A DNA stretch of 64,000 nt from Aphanomyces cochlioides (taxonomy: Eukaryota; Oomycota; Saprolegniomycetes; Saprolegniales; Verrucalvaceae): the NCBI GenBank assembly GCA_019828595.1, contig JAHQRK010000030.1, positions 372,001 to 436,000 on the forward strand, given 5' to 3'. This document shows positions 31,874-43,042 of the stretch, in pieces. Every line of letters starts with the position of its first letter. Within the stretch, counting starts at the first letter, position 1. The notes beneath the pieces are model-generated. The model saw only the letters and a program-made list of their open reading frames with translations, had not been told where the DNA came from and searched no databases. Both the position numbers and the translations under genes were made by a program.

Positions 31874-33424
31874 ATGGAAGACATTGTAAGAAGTATGATG
31901 GCTAAGATGGAACAAGAACAACTGATGATCAACCAGTCGTTGGAGACACAAGCAAGAACACAAGACCAACTAATTCAAAGTCAGAACTTTCAACAAGAGC
32001 TGCAAAAGCAAAATGCAGCACAACAACAAGAACATCAAAAAGCTCAGCTTGAGTTTCAGAAGGCTATGCAAGCTCAGTTGCAAGCCATGCACCAAACCCA
32101 ACAAACTGCTGTTGCCGCTCCTCAACAAGCAGATGTCGAACGTCGTGTAGAAGGAATGTCTATGCCGTCTTATCATGGACACCTTAATGAAAGTATTGGA
32201 TTGTATATCCACCGTGCTCAAACTTTCTTTGCCGCCAAGAACTTGGACTGGAAAGAACCGAAAACAGCGTCTCGATGTCTCTCGATGGTCGTTGCAAACT
32301 TGAAAGGACAAGCTGCAGCATGGTACCAAGAGCTTACCTCACGTGAATCGGAGTTGGGGACACGAAGCATCAACTCGCTGCCCGAACTCGAAGCTGCGTT
32401 GCGAAAAGAGTTCGAGCCAGATGATTTGCAAGAGCGACTTCGTGACAAGTTGTTTGCTTTACAACAGAAGGGATGTAAAGACTTGTTTGAACACATCGAA
32501 AAGTTTCGTCGCATTTGCACTGATGTTCGAGATATGTCCGAGCGGGACAAAGTGACATTCTTCATTCGTGGTTTGAGATTAAAGACACGAGAAGAAGTGA
32601 AGTATCGACAGTGCCAAACACTGTCCACGGCTATCAAGGCCCCACTTGAGTTTGAACGATCCCATGCCGTATCTTTGGGAATGACGAAGACAGAAAAGAC
32701 TGGTCGCTGGAACAACAACCGACCAGCAGAGAAGTTTCAAAAGCCGCAACAGCGTGAGAAGGCCCGTGAGCCCGATGACATGGAAGTCGACAACGTAAAC
32801 GTCCGCGGGGATCGTAGACCGCGTGATAACAGTAACACGAGATGCTTCAATTGCAATGAAATGGGTCATATTGCAAGAAGATGTAAGAAGCCAAAGAGGC
32901 GCATTTCTGGACAAGCGCCGAGTCTACAGAGTAATATCGAAGTGCATGATGAAGAAGTGACTGATGAAGACGTTGAGTACATGACGTTTGGTCACTATGA
33001 CGCAAGTGAAGCTGAGGAAGAGATTGAGCCTCAAAGCGAGAAGCCGCTGGTAGTAGACACCTCCCTTATGATAAAGTCGGGTGTAATGAATGGGAAAGTG
33101 GTGAAGATCTTGATCGACTCTGGAGCAACAAACTCGTTGTGTCGAACTGGTTTGGGAAAACATGTCGTCCGCTCCAAGTCAGTGCGTATATCGGGATATG
33201 ATGGAACACTTTCACCAACAACGATGACACGCGAAGTCAAAGAAACGATATGCTTTGACTTCTTCACGTTCAAAGACACTGTCATGCTCGAATGGGACTT
33301 GAAGAATAAACAATTTGACGTTATCCTCGGTCAACCTTGGTTCCGCCAACACAACCCCGTGATTGTCTGGCTTGACCAAGAAGTTGTTGCTTTGAACGGT
33401 GATCCTCCACCATCTCCGTCGTAG
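31874..33424 (+). CDS. G3 Gag-protease
   Basis: 516 residues from ATG 31874. A Gln-rich coiled coil (about 1-85) is followed by the capsid-like retrotransposon Gag domain (YIHRAQTFFAAKNLDW...FFIRGLRLKTREEV), a zinc knuckle CFNCNEMGHIARRC at about residues 324-337 with correct CX2CX4HX4C spacing, an acidic linker, and an aspartic protease (KILIDSGATNSL, FDVILGQPWF). The frame ends at TAG 33422-33424. The RT continues in the same frame, so this amber is the only barrier between Gag-PR and RT-RNase H. Confidence 0.85.
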   Translation: MEDIVRSMMAKMEQEQLMINQSLETQARTQDQLIQSQNFQQELQKQNAAQQQEHQKAQLEFQKAMQAQLQAMHQTQQTAVAAPQQADVERRVEGMSMPSYHGHLNESIGLYIHRAQTFFAAKNLDWKEPKTASRCLSMVVANLKGQAAAWYQELTSRESELGTRSINSLPELEAALRKEFEPDDLQERLRDKLFALQQKGCKDLFEHIEKFRRICTDVRDMSERDKVTFFIRGLRLKTREEVKYRQCQTLSTAIKAPLEFERSHAVSLGMTKTEKTGRWNNNRPAEKFQKPQQREKAREPDDMEVDNVNVRGDRRPRDNSNTRCFNCNEMGHIARRCKKPKRRISGQAPSLQSNIEVHDEEVTDEDVEYMTFGHYDASEAEEEIEPQSEKPLVVDTSLMIKSGVMNGKVVKILIDSGATNSLCRTGLGKHVVRSKSVRISGYDGTLSPTTMTREVKETICFDFFTFKDTVMLEWDLKNKQFDVILGQPWFRQHNPVIVWLDQEVVALNGDPPPSPS

Positions 33425-33445
33425 GATAGTGAAATTGGATGGATA

Positions 33446-35128
33446 ATGAAAATTTGTGAAGTTGAACCACAAATAACTCCACGTTCTCCTGAGATTGAAT
33501 CGCTGCTCAATGAGTTCAAAGATGTGTTTCCTGCGCAACTGCCCAATGGTTTACCACCTGAGCGCTCCGTCCAATTCGAGCTGACGTTGAAGCCTGGTGC
33601 GAAACCGCAGAATCGTCCACCCTTTCGACTTGCAAAAGTTGAGCAAGAGTCGCTCGACAAGTTTGTCGATGATCTCAAGAAGAAAGGTTGGGTTGAACTC
33701 TCGACGAGCGACTGGGTGTCTAACATCTTTGGCGTCCCAAAGAAGGACAAAAACGGCAAGATGCCTTCACGAAGTGTGTGGTTGAAAACTGCAACTGCAA
33801 ACACTCCGATTCGATGGGTATTAGATTACCGCCATGTGAACTCACAGTCGGAGATTCCCAAGATACCTTTGCCTAACATCGAGGATCTGTTTAATAAGAT
33901 GTATGGTTGTGGGATATTCTCTAAGATTGACCTTGCATCTGGGTATCATCAAATGCTTGTTGTGCCTCAAGCTCGCAAGTACACAGCTTTTCGCACACAC
34001 AAAGAGATTCTACAGTGGTGTGTTGCTCCTATGGGGATGGCCGGAATGCCTGGCATCTGGTCCCGATTTATGCGATCGTTGTTTGACAAGTTCCCCTTTG
34101 TCGTTGTGTACCTTGATGACATATGCGTCTATTCTAAGTCATTAATCGACCATGTGAGTCATTTGCGAGTTGTTCTCGAAGTGCTACGCAAAGAAAAGCT
34201 ATATGCGCGCCTCGACAAGTGTGCTTTTGGTGTTAATAAAGTCGATTTCCTTGGTCATACCATATCAGCCGAAGGACTTCAAGTCGACAGTAAGAAAGTT
34301 CGCGCGATAGAAAAATGGCCAGCACCAACTAATCGTAAAGAACTGTTGAGTTTTCTTGGAATGGCTGGTTACTACCGCAAGTTTATCGCCAACTACGATA
34401 AGCTAGTGTTCCCGATCAGCGAATTGGCGAAGGATAGTGTCCCTTGGCAGTGGACACACCAACAGGACAATACCTTCATGACAATCAAGGCTGCTCTGCA
34501 GCAAGCCCCTGTGCTTCAGTTGCCTGATTTTGACAAACCCTTTGTGATCACCACGGATGCGTCTGGATACTGCTGTGGCGCAGTGTTATCCCAACAAGAT
34601 GATGAAGGAAATGATCGTCTAATTGCTTTTCTGTCGAAGAAACTTGGAGAAACTGAGTGCAACTGGCCAGCACATGAGAAAGAGCTATATGCTATTAAGT
34701 TGGCTTTAACAAAATGGAGAGCTTATGTTTATGGTTCTCATTTTGATGTCTTCACAGACAACTCGACATGTCAATGGTTTCTCAAAATGCCGGTGTTAAC
34801 TGCTAAGTTAACTCGTTGGTTGGACTTTTTCAGCAGTTTTGACTTTACTCTGCACCATCGTCCCGGCAAAACCAACGTCGTTGCTGACGCTTTGTCACGT
34901 CCACCGCGATCTCACGTTCATGTTACAACGTGTACACTTCATCACTGTGATTCGACTTGTTTTGAACGTTATCAAAATGTTCTCAAATGGACTTCTAATT
35001 GAATCTATCTCTCATCTTGATGCCCGTCTTTTGTCACTTATGCTTGACACTTCTTTTGAGGGGGAGGATTTGCAAATTGCACAACTCGCGAAGTTCCTCA
35101 ACACCTCGTTGTCAACCATACAGAAGAA
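33446..35128 (+). pseudogene. G3 reverse transcriptase-RNase H
   Basis: In the gag frame after the amber codon. RT blocks are ELSTSDWVSNIFGVPKKD, KIDLASGYHQMLVVP, and YLDDICVYS (YxDD). RNase H has FVITTDASGYCCGAVLSQ, ECNWPAHEKELYAIKLAL and FDVFTDNSTCQWFL, keeping the D-E-D residues. After ALSRPP the frame hits a stop at 35000-35002, while homologous-looking coding (LIESISHLDARLLSLML) carries on in another frame to about 35160. At least one indel therefore separates it from integrase. Confidence 0.85.
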
Positions 35129-36600
35129 GTGTCATACAGCATGGTCAAGATGGATGACAACATGAAACAGCGATTCCTTCGTGCTTACGCCAAGTCGAAA
35201 GAGTTTGAAGATAGTTCAAAGTTCGTAATGAAAGACGGTCTCTATTTCGTCAAAACGAAGGGTCAAGTTTGGAAGTTGTGTGTTCCCAACGACGACTACC
35301 TCAATGTTGAGATCATATCTCAAAGTCATGACGCAAACACCGCCACTCATCCTGGCGTTCGACGCACACAGCTACATGTTTCCCAATGGTATTATTGGAA
35401 CGGATTGGATGACGACGTGAAACTCTATGTTGCAACGTGTGAAACTTGTGCGCGCTACAAGTCAAGTAGTAGTAAAGCTAATGGACGAATGATTCCCATT
35501 AAGTCTCCTGAAGAATGTTGGCATACAATCTCTATAGACTGGATAACTGGATTGCCTGAGTCAAATGGCAAAGACGCCATGATGACTTGTGTCGATAAAA
35601 CCTCAAAGCGACCAAAGTACTGCGCAACAACATCCAACGTGGATGCACCACAAGCAGCGCGTGAATTCTTTGATGCCGTTGTTCGACATCACGGACTGCC
35701 TTCCGTTATCATAAGTGACAGAGATCCCAAGTTTACGAGTCGGTTTTTGGCAAAGTTTAATGAAAATTATGGGTATTAAGCATTCGATGACTACTGCGGG
35801 TCGTGCTCAAAGTGATGGAGCCACAGAAAGACAGAATCGCACATTGGAAGGTGCACTACGTTGTCAAGTGTCCTATCTTGGACATGACTGGACAGAGCAT
35901 CTCGGAACAATCGAATATGCTCATCAAGGGCTTGTTCAAACATCCACTGGTTTGATGCCTTTTGAAGTCGATACGGGTAGAAAGCTTCGTAATCCTGTAC
36001 TAAATGGATTGGAGTCGTTAAACGAGTATGCGAAGAACTTCTCCGAAAGAAGACAGGAATTGATCAGAATGGCTTTAGAAAATTTGGATAAAGCCCAAGC
36101 TCGACAAAAGAACTACTACGATCGAAGACGCTCAAGTGTCGAGTTCAAGCTAGGCGACCTGGTCATGCTAGCCACTCGCAACATTCCACTTAAGCATGCA
36201 CAACTTGCAGACAAGAACGAGAAATCCAAGCTGGTGCCAAGATACATTGGACCCTTTGAGATTGTTGAAGTTATCAATCCCAACGCTATGAGATTTAAGA
36301 TACCGCCTAATATGAATCGTTTGCATGATGTCTTCAATGTCGACAGATTGAAGCATCAAGCACCGAACTCCAGCCGCTTTTCTGGACGTCCGATACCAAA
36401 AGTCACGCCACACATCCTGGATGACGAAGGCGAAGAGCTGTTCATAGTTGAAGCTCTGTTGAAGAAGAGACAGTTCAACAGGAAGACGGAGTACTTGGTG
36501 AAATGACATGGATTGCCAGAGCACGAAGCAACGTGGGAACTTGAGAAGAACATCAAGCACGTCTCCCACTTTAAGCGCCTTGTACACGAACTCCGCGAGA
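35129..36600 (+). pseudogene. G3 integrase with C-terminal chromodomain
   Basis: HHCC finger (HDANTATHPGVRRTQLH...CETCARYK) and first two core acids (TISIDWITGLP, IISDRDPKFTSR) lie in one frame. A frameshift near 35745 leads to the Glu (GRAQSDGATERQNRTL) and the GPF module (VPRYIGPFEIVEVIN). The chromodomain begins FIVEALLKKRQFNRKTEYLV, then TGA at 36504-36506 replaces the conserved Trp (LVK-stop-HGLPEHEATWE); the same frame then completes HVSHFKRLVHEL. Chromodomains steer such integrases to particular chromatin marks. This copy is inactive as written. Confidence 0.85.
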
Positions 36601-36651
36601 AACAAGGAAAACGATCAACCCGAGAACAAGGGGAGAATTTGGTGATGCAAT

Positions 36652-36857
36652 ACGAATCACTAGAATATTCTAGAAAGTTCTCGAGTTGATTACGACTGAT
36701 ATACGATGGCGAAAACAGATATGAAATATGCATTTAAAGTTTATGATTGGCCGAAGGCACGCGTTCAGCGCAGAAGTTCCTTCCTATATGAGAGTGTACA
36801 GATAGATAGTTTGATTAACGAGGATAATTCAGTTTCCAATTTGCCAAGTCTACCACA
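36652..36857 (+). repeat. G3 3' LTR
   Basis: Differs from the 5' LTR at one base (TTCAGCGCAG against TTCAGTGCAG). Its small open frame runs into kinase relic K7. Confidence 0.85.
36829..36845 (+). promoter_or_regulatory. Inr-FPR core promoter in G3 3' LTR
   Basis: Identical copy of 31174-31190. It points into kinase relic K7, which starts 28 bp from the initiator's start. Confidence 0.75.
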
Positions 36858-37590
36858 GTCACGGTGGTTTTGGCTCCGTATTCAAAGGAACTTACCAAGG
36901 TCAACTGTGGCCGTGAAACGATTCGACCAAATCCACAACGCCGATTCGGCCGAGTTCGAAGCGGCTATTGCCAAGGAAATCCAAGGCTGGAAGGCGATCT
37001 CCCACGAGCCATACATTTTGACGCTCAACGGCGCCTGCACGAAAGTTCCAGCGCCCATAATTGTGTGTGAATTCTGTCAAAACAACACCCGACGCTACGT
37101 CCGAGACTACCGAGAGATGCTGCTTCCGATGGTATATCAACTCGCTAAAGGTCTGGTCTCGATCCACAACGCCAATATGATCCACCGGGATATCAAAGGT
37201 GACAATATCCTGGTTAGATTCCAAAAGACGGTGGCGATTGCTGGTTTTGACCTGTGCTGCGGCGTGCAAGATTGGACTGACAGCGTGAAATGGATGTGCC
37301 CTGAGCAGAATTTACGGCCCAGAAGCGTGACGTCGCTTGGAATGACGTTGTGGGAGATGCTGAACAATTCAGATGCGATATCGAAGCTGCAGTGAGCATA
37401 GTTTCGACAAGAGAATTTCCAGAGTGATGACAATCGCCCTGCAATGCCTCGTCACTTGAATGAAAAGGTTGAGTCATTGTCGATTTTGATCACAAAATGC
37501 TCGCAATTGAACCCTGGAGCTCGACCAAGTGCTGTTGAAGTCGATGAATTTCTCAAAACAAACGACAACTCTCAAGTGAAAAGCTTGTAA
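36858..37590 (+). pseudogene. Kinase relic K7 fused to the G3 LTR
   Basis: The kinase starts at its Gly loop immediately after the LTR, in a shifted frame for about 20 residues, then reads VAVKRFDQIHNADSAEF, ISHEPYILTLNGAC, NANMIHRDIKGDNILV, IAGFDLCCGV (DFG replaced by GFD) and MCPEQNLRPRSVTSLGMTLW, lacking the TTKSDIWSFG stretch of relatives. The C-lobe follows in another frame to 37590. An open frame beginning at the ATG inside the LTR (36706) extends through the kinase to 37395, giving an LTR-kinase chimera of 229 residues. Confidence 0.8.
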
Positions 37591-39872
37591 ATTTGGTCCC
37601 CAACAAAAAAAGATGATATAACCCCAAGTGTGGCTGAATATTTAGTGATTTGCAGCAGACATCAAGTGCATAAAATGACTAATGGTCGTCATCTTTGGAG
37701 CTCTCTCCGAAAATCGTCATTAAAGTTTACAATATCAATACCCCAAAGTTTGGACGCAGCCGCTAGCATTTCACCCGAGAGCGCGAACCATGTCGGCAGC
37801 CTTCATGGATGAAAGAACGTTCCGAGCGGACGGTGACCCACGGAGAGAGAGTGACTCGGCGCTTTGTACAGCGAAAGAGTCCCTCCTTGTAGACTTTCTT
37901 AGATCGCCAAAGTCGCAAGTTATCACGATTGTCACTAAATCTACAGTTCGTGACAGAAATGAAGAACAATCGTTCAAGGGCTGTTAGCTGCTGTGGGAAC
38001 GACATTTATCACGTGAAAAATACTTCAAAGACATCTTGTAATGGAATTGCCATCTCGGACGAAAATGCTCGCCCAAAAGTTGATAGAAAGCGCAGAGGCG
38101 TTGCATATTTAACCCAAGGAGTCACATTGTAGTCTCTTGGTGGGCTATGGATGTTGCTACGAGACGTTCTCGAAAGACGTGAGTCCGTTTTTGAAGCAAA
38201 TTGGTGTAGCCCCCTGGCTTAAGCCATTTCCCCCTAAACCTACTCTTGATTTTGCTTGGGTCACAATCGAGTTAAATGGGCAATAATCCTCCGAGAGATC
38301 GCACTTTGCTATGAAATGCTAAGTGATAAGATTTATGAAGTGTTGGCGATTGAAGCACGATGTGTATTTTAGATTCTCTCTGACGAATTGAAAGCCTTCT
38401 GGTCTCCCATTTCACTCACCCCACGGAGCTATTTGTGGAAACGTGAGCGACGAAGACATCGCTTATCAAGCTCGATGAATCTCTAGGATGACCTTTCCAC
38501 GACTTCGACTTCTTGAGCTTTGTGGTAGGTAGCTGGTGTGCAGACCAGAACAGTGTACAGTGATGGCATGTTGTACAACACGATTTTGAGTTTTTGCTCA
38601 TATTATGTAAGGTGCATGGAGCACAAGCGTTAGCTCAAAGCTATGGTAAGTTGTAACAATGGTACCTCGCGCATCCCCAGCGTAGATGGTTCTAGGAGGA
38701 TCCCTTTATTGGTAAAAGATACATTTAAAGAGAAAAATACATTCAAAATCAATTCGGCAAATCGACGAAGTTGGCAATATTGGTGATTTGATACAGACCG
38801 AATCACGCCGGCGGATCGACTGCAATCGACGCCATTGGCTAATAAATATTTTGGGCGATTGTGATTGGCTGAATAAAATTTGAGAGAAAGTATTACACTG
38901 TATCCCCATGAGGGAAATGTACTGTTCAAATTTTCATTCATCCAATAGTTATGCTTGATGAAAACACTTGATTGATGGCAAAATTAAATAAATCAATTCT
39001 ATTGGTCGAAACTGGGTATTTTTTGTCAATCAAACATTGGGCCGTCAACAAAATCGTTGACGGCTCAATAGCGATTGATGAGAGAGATTGATGAACGGCT
39101 CTCATCGATAACCAAGCTCATCGGAGTCAGGTCTCTTAATGGAAAAGCTGTGTCAGGAGATTGTGAACAAGCTTCAAGTCCCTGGACAAAGCAGACTATC
39201 GCTGCTTGTCGGTATTCTTTAGCATCTAAACATCACCATGCAATCAATCAAATTGGTCTTCAAATCAACAATTCGATGAAAGAGACTATTGGACGAAAAT
39301 GAAATTATTAACTCTTTCATCAATCAAACAATCAATCTCAATTGAACACCACTAATGTATTGGCGTGATTTGCAAAGAACCAATCCAAATTGGGAAATTT
39401 CTAGTGAATCCACAATATAAAAAGTTGTTCTCTTAATCTAGAAGGCTTTAAATATTTATAACAAGCTTTTCATGATTTATAACAAAACGTTATACAACTT
39501 TAGTACAACAGACCCGTTGTGCTACAACGATTGCACAACGTTTTGCACAATGAACCAGATTGTACATCTGCCTTAGTACAGTGCCTCCTCGATTTTTGTG
39601 CACAACAAAAAATCTAATCTTGCAACTTATAAATTTTAAAAGCTATTTGGCTTCAAAATGATAATATAACTGAATAACTAATATATTTGTTTATACGAGA
39701 ACTCGAGTTATGGCACGAGTTATTTCTTGTGGTCGAACCTCTTCCACCGTCACAGTACTCACGATGAAAGAGCGAGCACTGCAGGATTTGCAAAACGCTT
39801 CGAACGATACGACGACGATCAGAAGCTTCGTTGCAATACGTCCATAGATCAGCAGCAAATGAATGAGTGATA
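37591..39872. other. Non-coding region between K7 and G4
   Basis: No gene recognised. Open frames up to about 80 residues (for example 37790-37987) have no familiar motifs. A repeat copy lies at 38208-38340. A hairpin with 9-bp arms (GCCGTCAAC/GTTGACGGC) is at 39041-39064, and GATGAGAG/CTCTCATC pair at about 39079-39106, in TTGATTG-rich DNA resembling a DNA-transposon remnant. Bases 39716-39877 are the repeat invaded by G4. Confidence 0.4.
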
Positions 39873-39877
39873 TTTGT

Positions 39878-40144
39878 TGTAACCGGAGTCGTCCGGTTAA
39901 TTGCATCGTGACCCTTGACATGACATGCCTGATGTTGGCATGGCATCTGTATTGACCTCTGCGTGTGAGCACCTGTTGCTCACAGCTATTCCTTTGCATT
40001 GAGCCTTCTAGGCCATTCGTATTCACTGGCCCACAAGCCCCGTTCGTTTATCTAGCTCTTAGCTTTAGTTAGGATAAAGCTAATTCACTTTTCAATTTGC
40101 CTCTTGTCTATCAGACCTTCCTCTGCGCGCTTTGCACGGTTACA
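39878..40144 (+). repeat. G4 5' LTR
   Basis: TG...CA repeat of 267 bp, matching 46308-46574 except for CACAGCTATTC against CACAGCCATTC. Confidence 0.95.
40085..40101 (+). promoter_or_regulatory. Inr-FPR core promoter in G4 5' LTR
   Basis: TCACTTTTCAATTTGCC fits TCANTYY-N-CAWTTTNYY with no mismatch; the predicted start lies 60 bp from the LTR end. The same string is at 46515-46531 in the 3' LTR. Confidence 0.8.
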
Positions 40145-40146
40145 CC

Positions 40147-40164
40147 TGGTAGCACTCTAGTTAG
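40147..40164 (+). other. G4 primer binding site
   Basis: TGGTAGCACTCTAGTTAG begins two bases after the LTR. Confidence 0.6.
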
Positions 40165-40217
40165 TCCAAGGACCTGCTAGAAGGAAAAGTCACAACTCAA
40201 CGATTCCAACGTTTACG

Positions 40218-41009
40218 ATGAACAATGAAGACAGCCCTGTACGCGAAGGGCGAGTGACACTCGATGTCCCCATGTTTGGAGGCTCAGCCTCCGAGAATCT
40301 TCTCGTCTGGGAAGCTGGCGTGAAGATGGCCGTAGAAGCCATGGATTTTCAATCTGGAACCAAGCAAGTTGCTTTTGCTGTATCATGCCTTACTGGCAAA
40401 GCCCACACCTGGGCAGTCAACACTTATATGTGCGATGCCCCTGCGATGGACGCTCTGCCAAAATTTATCACTCTCAGGAAGGCAACTTATTTGCCAAAGG
40501 TCGCAGCTGTGCGCCACATACATCAACTTTTGAAGGCCACTCAAGGCAAACTGACAATCAGCGAGTTTGCCCAGAAGCTGGAATACCACTGGCTCTCCCT
40601 GCCTGACAAGGCTCTAGTCTCCGAAGGAGCGATCGTCAACGTTTTCATGCATGGTTTGAACCATGGCCCTCCGCGACTTGAAGTCTTCCGTCGAATGCCC
40701 GAGAATATGGTTGACGCACTCAATATTGCCCTTGGCGAGCATTACTCGCAATCTGCGGCGTCATTTGCGGGTTATCATGACGCTTACGACATGGAAATTA
40801 GCCAAATCGGCACGACAAACAATCGCGAACATCGCCATTTTGATCGCCATCGATCCAGCCCAAGTCAAGCACGCATGGTGCGCTGCTACAACTATCAGCG
40901 AACGGGACGTATTTCCCGCAATTGTACAGCGCCTCGTCGACAGGCTTCCAACGCGCATCGTGCGCCTGGGATGCCACAGCGTCGACAGGTAAACTTCATT
41001 ACCCAGTAG
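40218..41009 (+). CDS. G4 Gag with damaged zinc knuckle
   Basis: 263 residues from ATG 40218. The capsid-like domain includes LLVWEAGVKMAVEAMDF, LTGKAHTWAVNTY and ISEFAQKLEYHWLSLPDKAL, typical of Ty3/Gypsy Gag. The nucleocapsid motif reads CYNYQRTGRISRNC: the second Cys is Tyr and the His is Arg, so the CCHC knuckle should not bind zinc. The protease follows in the -1 frame, overlapping from about 40922; no strong slippery heptamer was found. Confidence 0.8.
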   Translation: MNNEDSPVREGRVTLDVPMFGGSASENLLVWEAGVKMAVEAMDFQSGTKQVAFAVSCLTGKAHTWAVNTYMCDAPAMDALPKFITLRKATYLPKVAAVRHIHQLLKATQGKLTISEFAQKLEYHWLSLPDKALVSEGAIVNVFMHGLNHGPPRLEVFRRMPENMVDALNIALGEHYSQSAASFAGYHDAYDMEISQIGTTNNREHRHFDRHRSSPSQARMVRCYNYQRTGRISRNCTAPRRQASNAHRAPGMPQRRQVNFITQ

Positions 41010-41632
41010 GCGCCGGGCGGCCTACTGGGCAAGTGGATCAATGGGTCCCTCACACCGCGCCTGCGGTACCTGTTGATCTAGCCCCTGGCACTCTGTGCCG
41101 CTTAGGTGAGCATCGCCAGATGCTTTCCTACCTGCTCCCAGTCCCTGGGTTCAGAGACCCTCTCCGTGTCTTAATAGACAGTGGTGCATCTGAAAACTAT
41201 GCGCGGCGCGCAACTATTGCCAAAGCTCCAGACGTCTCCACGTCTGAAGTTCGACCGAATGACACCTTATGTATCCGCCTAGCCGATGGCCGGATTGTTT
41301 CGAACCCCCGACAAACTGTCGTCCTGCCAATCTCGATCGGCGACTTCTCGTCCACTGAAGAATTCTTCCTCATGGATCTCGACAATCGATGGGATTTGAT
41401 CCTTTGAATGGGTTGGCTCGAACGCCATCAGCCCATTATTGATTGGTCCTCAAGACTATGGTGCCACCGTCTCCACGTTCCCACGTGTCCAACCAAGCGC
41501 AGAGTAATGAACTCACTGTGGTCAGTGTTGACTCATCGTCAACAAGGACATGTGATGATCCTGTGGACTGTCCAAAACAAGAACAAGTTGTTCCAGCAAG
41601 CGAAGAGCCTTCAAACGAACCTGAAGGAATAG
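40985..41632 (+). pseudogene. G4 aspartic protease
   Basis: DPLRVLIDSGASENYA carries the active-site DSGA and FFLMDLDNRWDLIL the second strand. A TGA at 41405-41407 replaces the Gly of the conserved ILG motif (IL-stop-MGWLERHQPIIDW), so the domain is truncated at a structural position. A frame change near 41440 connects to the linker towards RT. Confidence 0.8.
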
Positions 41633-43042
41633 CGGCGCATGTGCGATTTAGCGCCGATGGAATTTCCGACGACCAAGACAAGGTGTCAGTCGATGATAAT
41701 CAGCTGGAAACAAGTGAAACCACGCCGGTGGAACAAGAGCGTCCCGACAGAGTGTCGGTTGAAGTCTACCTGTGACCTCGACGAGCTGCCAACAAGGGCA
41801 GACGAAATTGTGGCTTTGCCAGAGATGAGCATTCGCTCCTTTACGCGACTCTTGGACGCCAATGAAACGCTCAGTATCGCAGTTATCTGCGTTGAAGAAG
41901 ATGGAACCCTCCACACGACATCCACGATGGATAAGGATGTACTCGACGATGCTGACAAGCAAGCACGTACCACGTGGGAGTCTCTCAAGACAAGCCCATA
42001 CAACGACATTTTGTTGGAATACAAGGATGTATTCCCTGACGAGGTTCCGGCGGTCCTGCCTAGCGACAAAGGCATCCGCCACGAGATTGATCTGGTCCCG
42101 GGGACCAAGTATTGCGTTACACGACAGTGGCCATTGCCACGCGATCAAGTCGAATTTATCGACTCTTTCTTTGCGACCCGCAAGAAGGCAGGCCATGTGC
42201 GCGAGAGCAACTCGCCGCATTCAAGTCCGACATTTTGTGTCAAGAAACCCAATGGTGGCTGGCGTATCGTCCACGCCTTTAACAGATTTAACCAAGCCAC
42301 CGTGCCGGCGCAAACGCCGATTCCCCGCAAAGATGTCATCATTGACAGTATGGCGGGTAGTACCCTGTTCTCTACAATCGATTTGCGCGATGGGTTCTAC
42401 CAGATTCTGATGCGCGCTCAAGATATCCCCAAGACAGCCATCTCCACTCCTAGTGGCATGTTCTGGGAATGGCTGGTTATGCCTCAAGGTCTTTCCAATG
42501 CCCCTGCGACCTTCAACGTCATGGTCACGGCGAAGCTTCGCCCCCTGCGTGCCTTTGCACCGTCTTACTTTGACGACATCTATATCCACAGTCGTGGCAC
42601 GACCACCCGCTCCGACGTTGAGGTTCATCGTGATCACCTCCGTCAAGTCCTTACCGTCCTGCGGGACAATGGTCTCTATGCCAACCTGGCCAAGTGTCTA
42701 CTTGGTGTCTTGGAAATTCCTGTTCTTGGTGATTTTGTTGGTGTCCATGGCTGTCGAGCCGACCCTGCTAAGGTGCAAGCCATTCGTGACTGGCCTGTAC
42801 CGTCAACTCAAACTGAATTGCGCAGTTGGCTTGGCTTAGCCACGTATTTACATAAGTTCTCGGCGAATTTTGCCGACCTTGCTCATCCTTTGTCGGCTTT
42901 GTTAGCCAAGGATGCCGAATGGATTTGGACCCAAGAATGCAACGATGCGTTCAACACTGTGAAGGACAGTTTGATGTCTGCGCCAATACTGGCTTTACCC
43001 GATTTCTCTCGACCCTTTCGGTCGTCTGTGACGCCTCTGTGA
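41443..43042 (+). pseudogene. G4 linker and reverse transcriptase
   Basis: The linker (SSTRTCDDPVDCPKQEQ) is open to 41775. RT lies in the frame open from 41639: EYKDVFPDEVPAVLPSDKG, HSSPTFCVKKPNGGWRIV, TIDLRDGFYQILM, MPQGLSNAPATFNVM and the catalytic APSYFDDIYIHS. The connection to RNase H (LRSWLGLATYLHKFSANF) is present. The frame ends at 43042 by a shift; RNase H continues one frame over. Confidence 0.85.

Larger units (their letters stand above)
30997..36857 (+). mobile_element. Chromodomain-type Ty3/Gypsy retrotransposon G3
   Basis: Two 206-bp LTRs (one difference) flank a plus-strand gag-protease, RT-RNase H, integrase and chromodomain. PBS (TGGTAGCC) follows the left LTR by two bases; a purine-rich tract (AAGGGGAGAA) precedes the right one. 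No target duplication is visible and the right LTR abuts a kinase fragment not matched on the left. One amber codon, three frame changes and a TGA in the chromodomain interrupt coding. Confidence 0.9.

Noticed and set aside
40922..41009. Programmed -1 frameshift between gag and protease in G4
   Set aside because: The frames overlap in the right sense, but no X-XXY-YYZ heptamer was found in the overlap, and the element has several other frame breaks.
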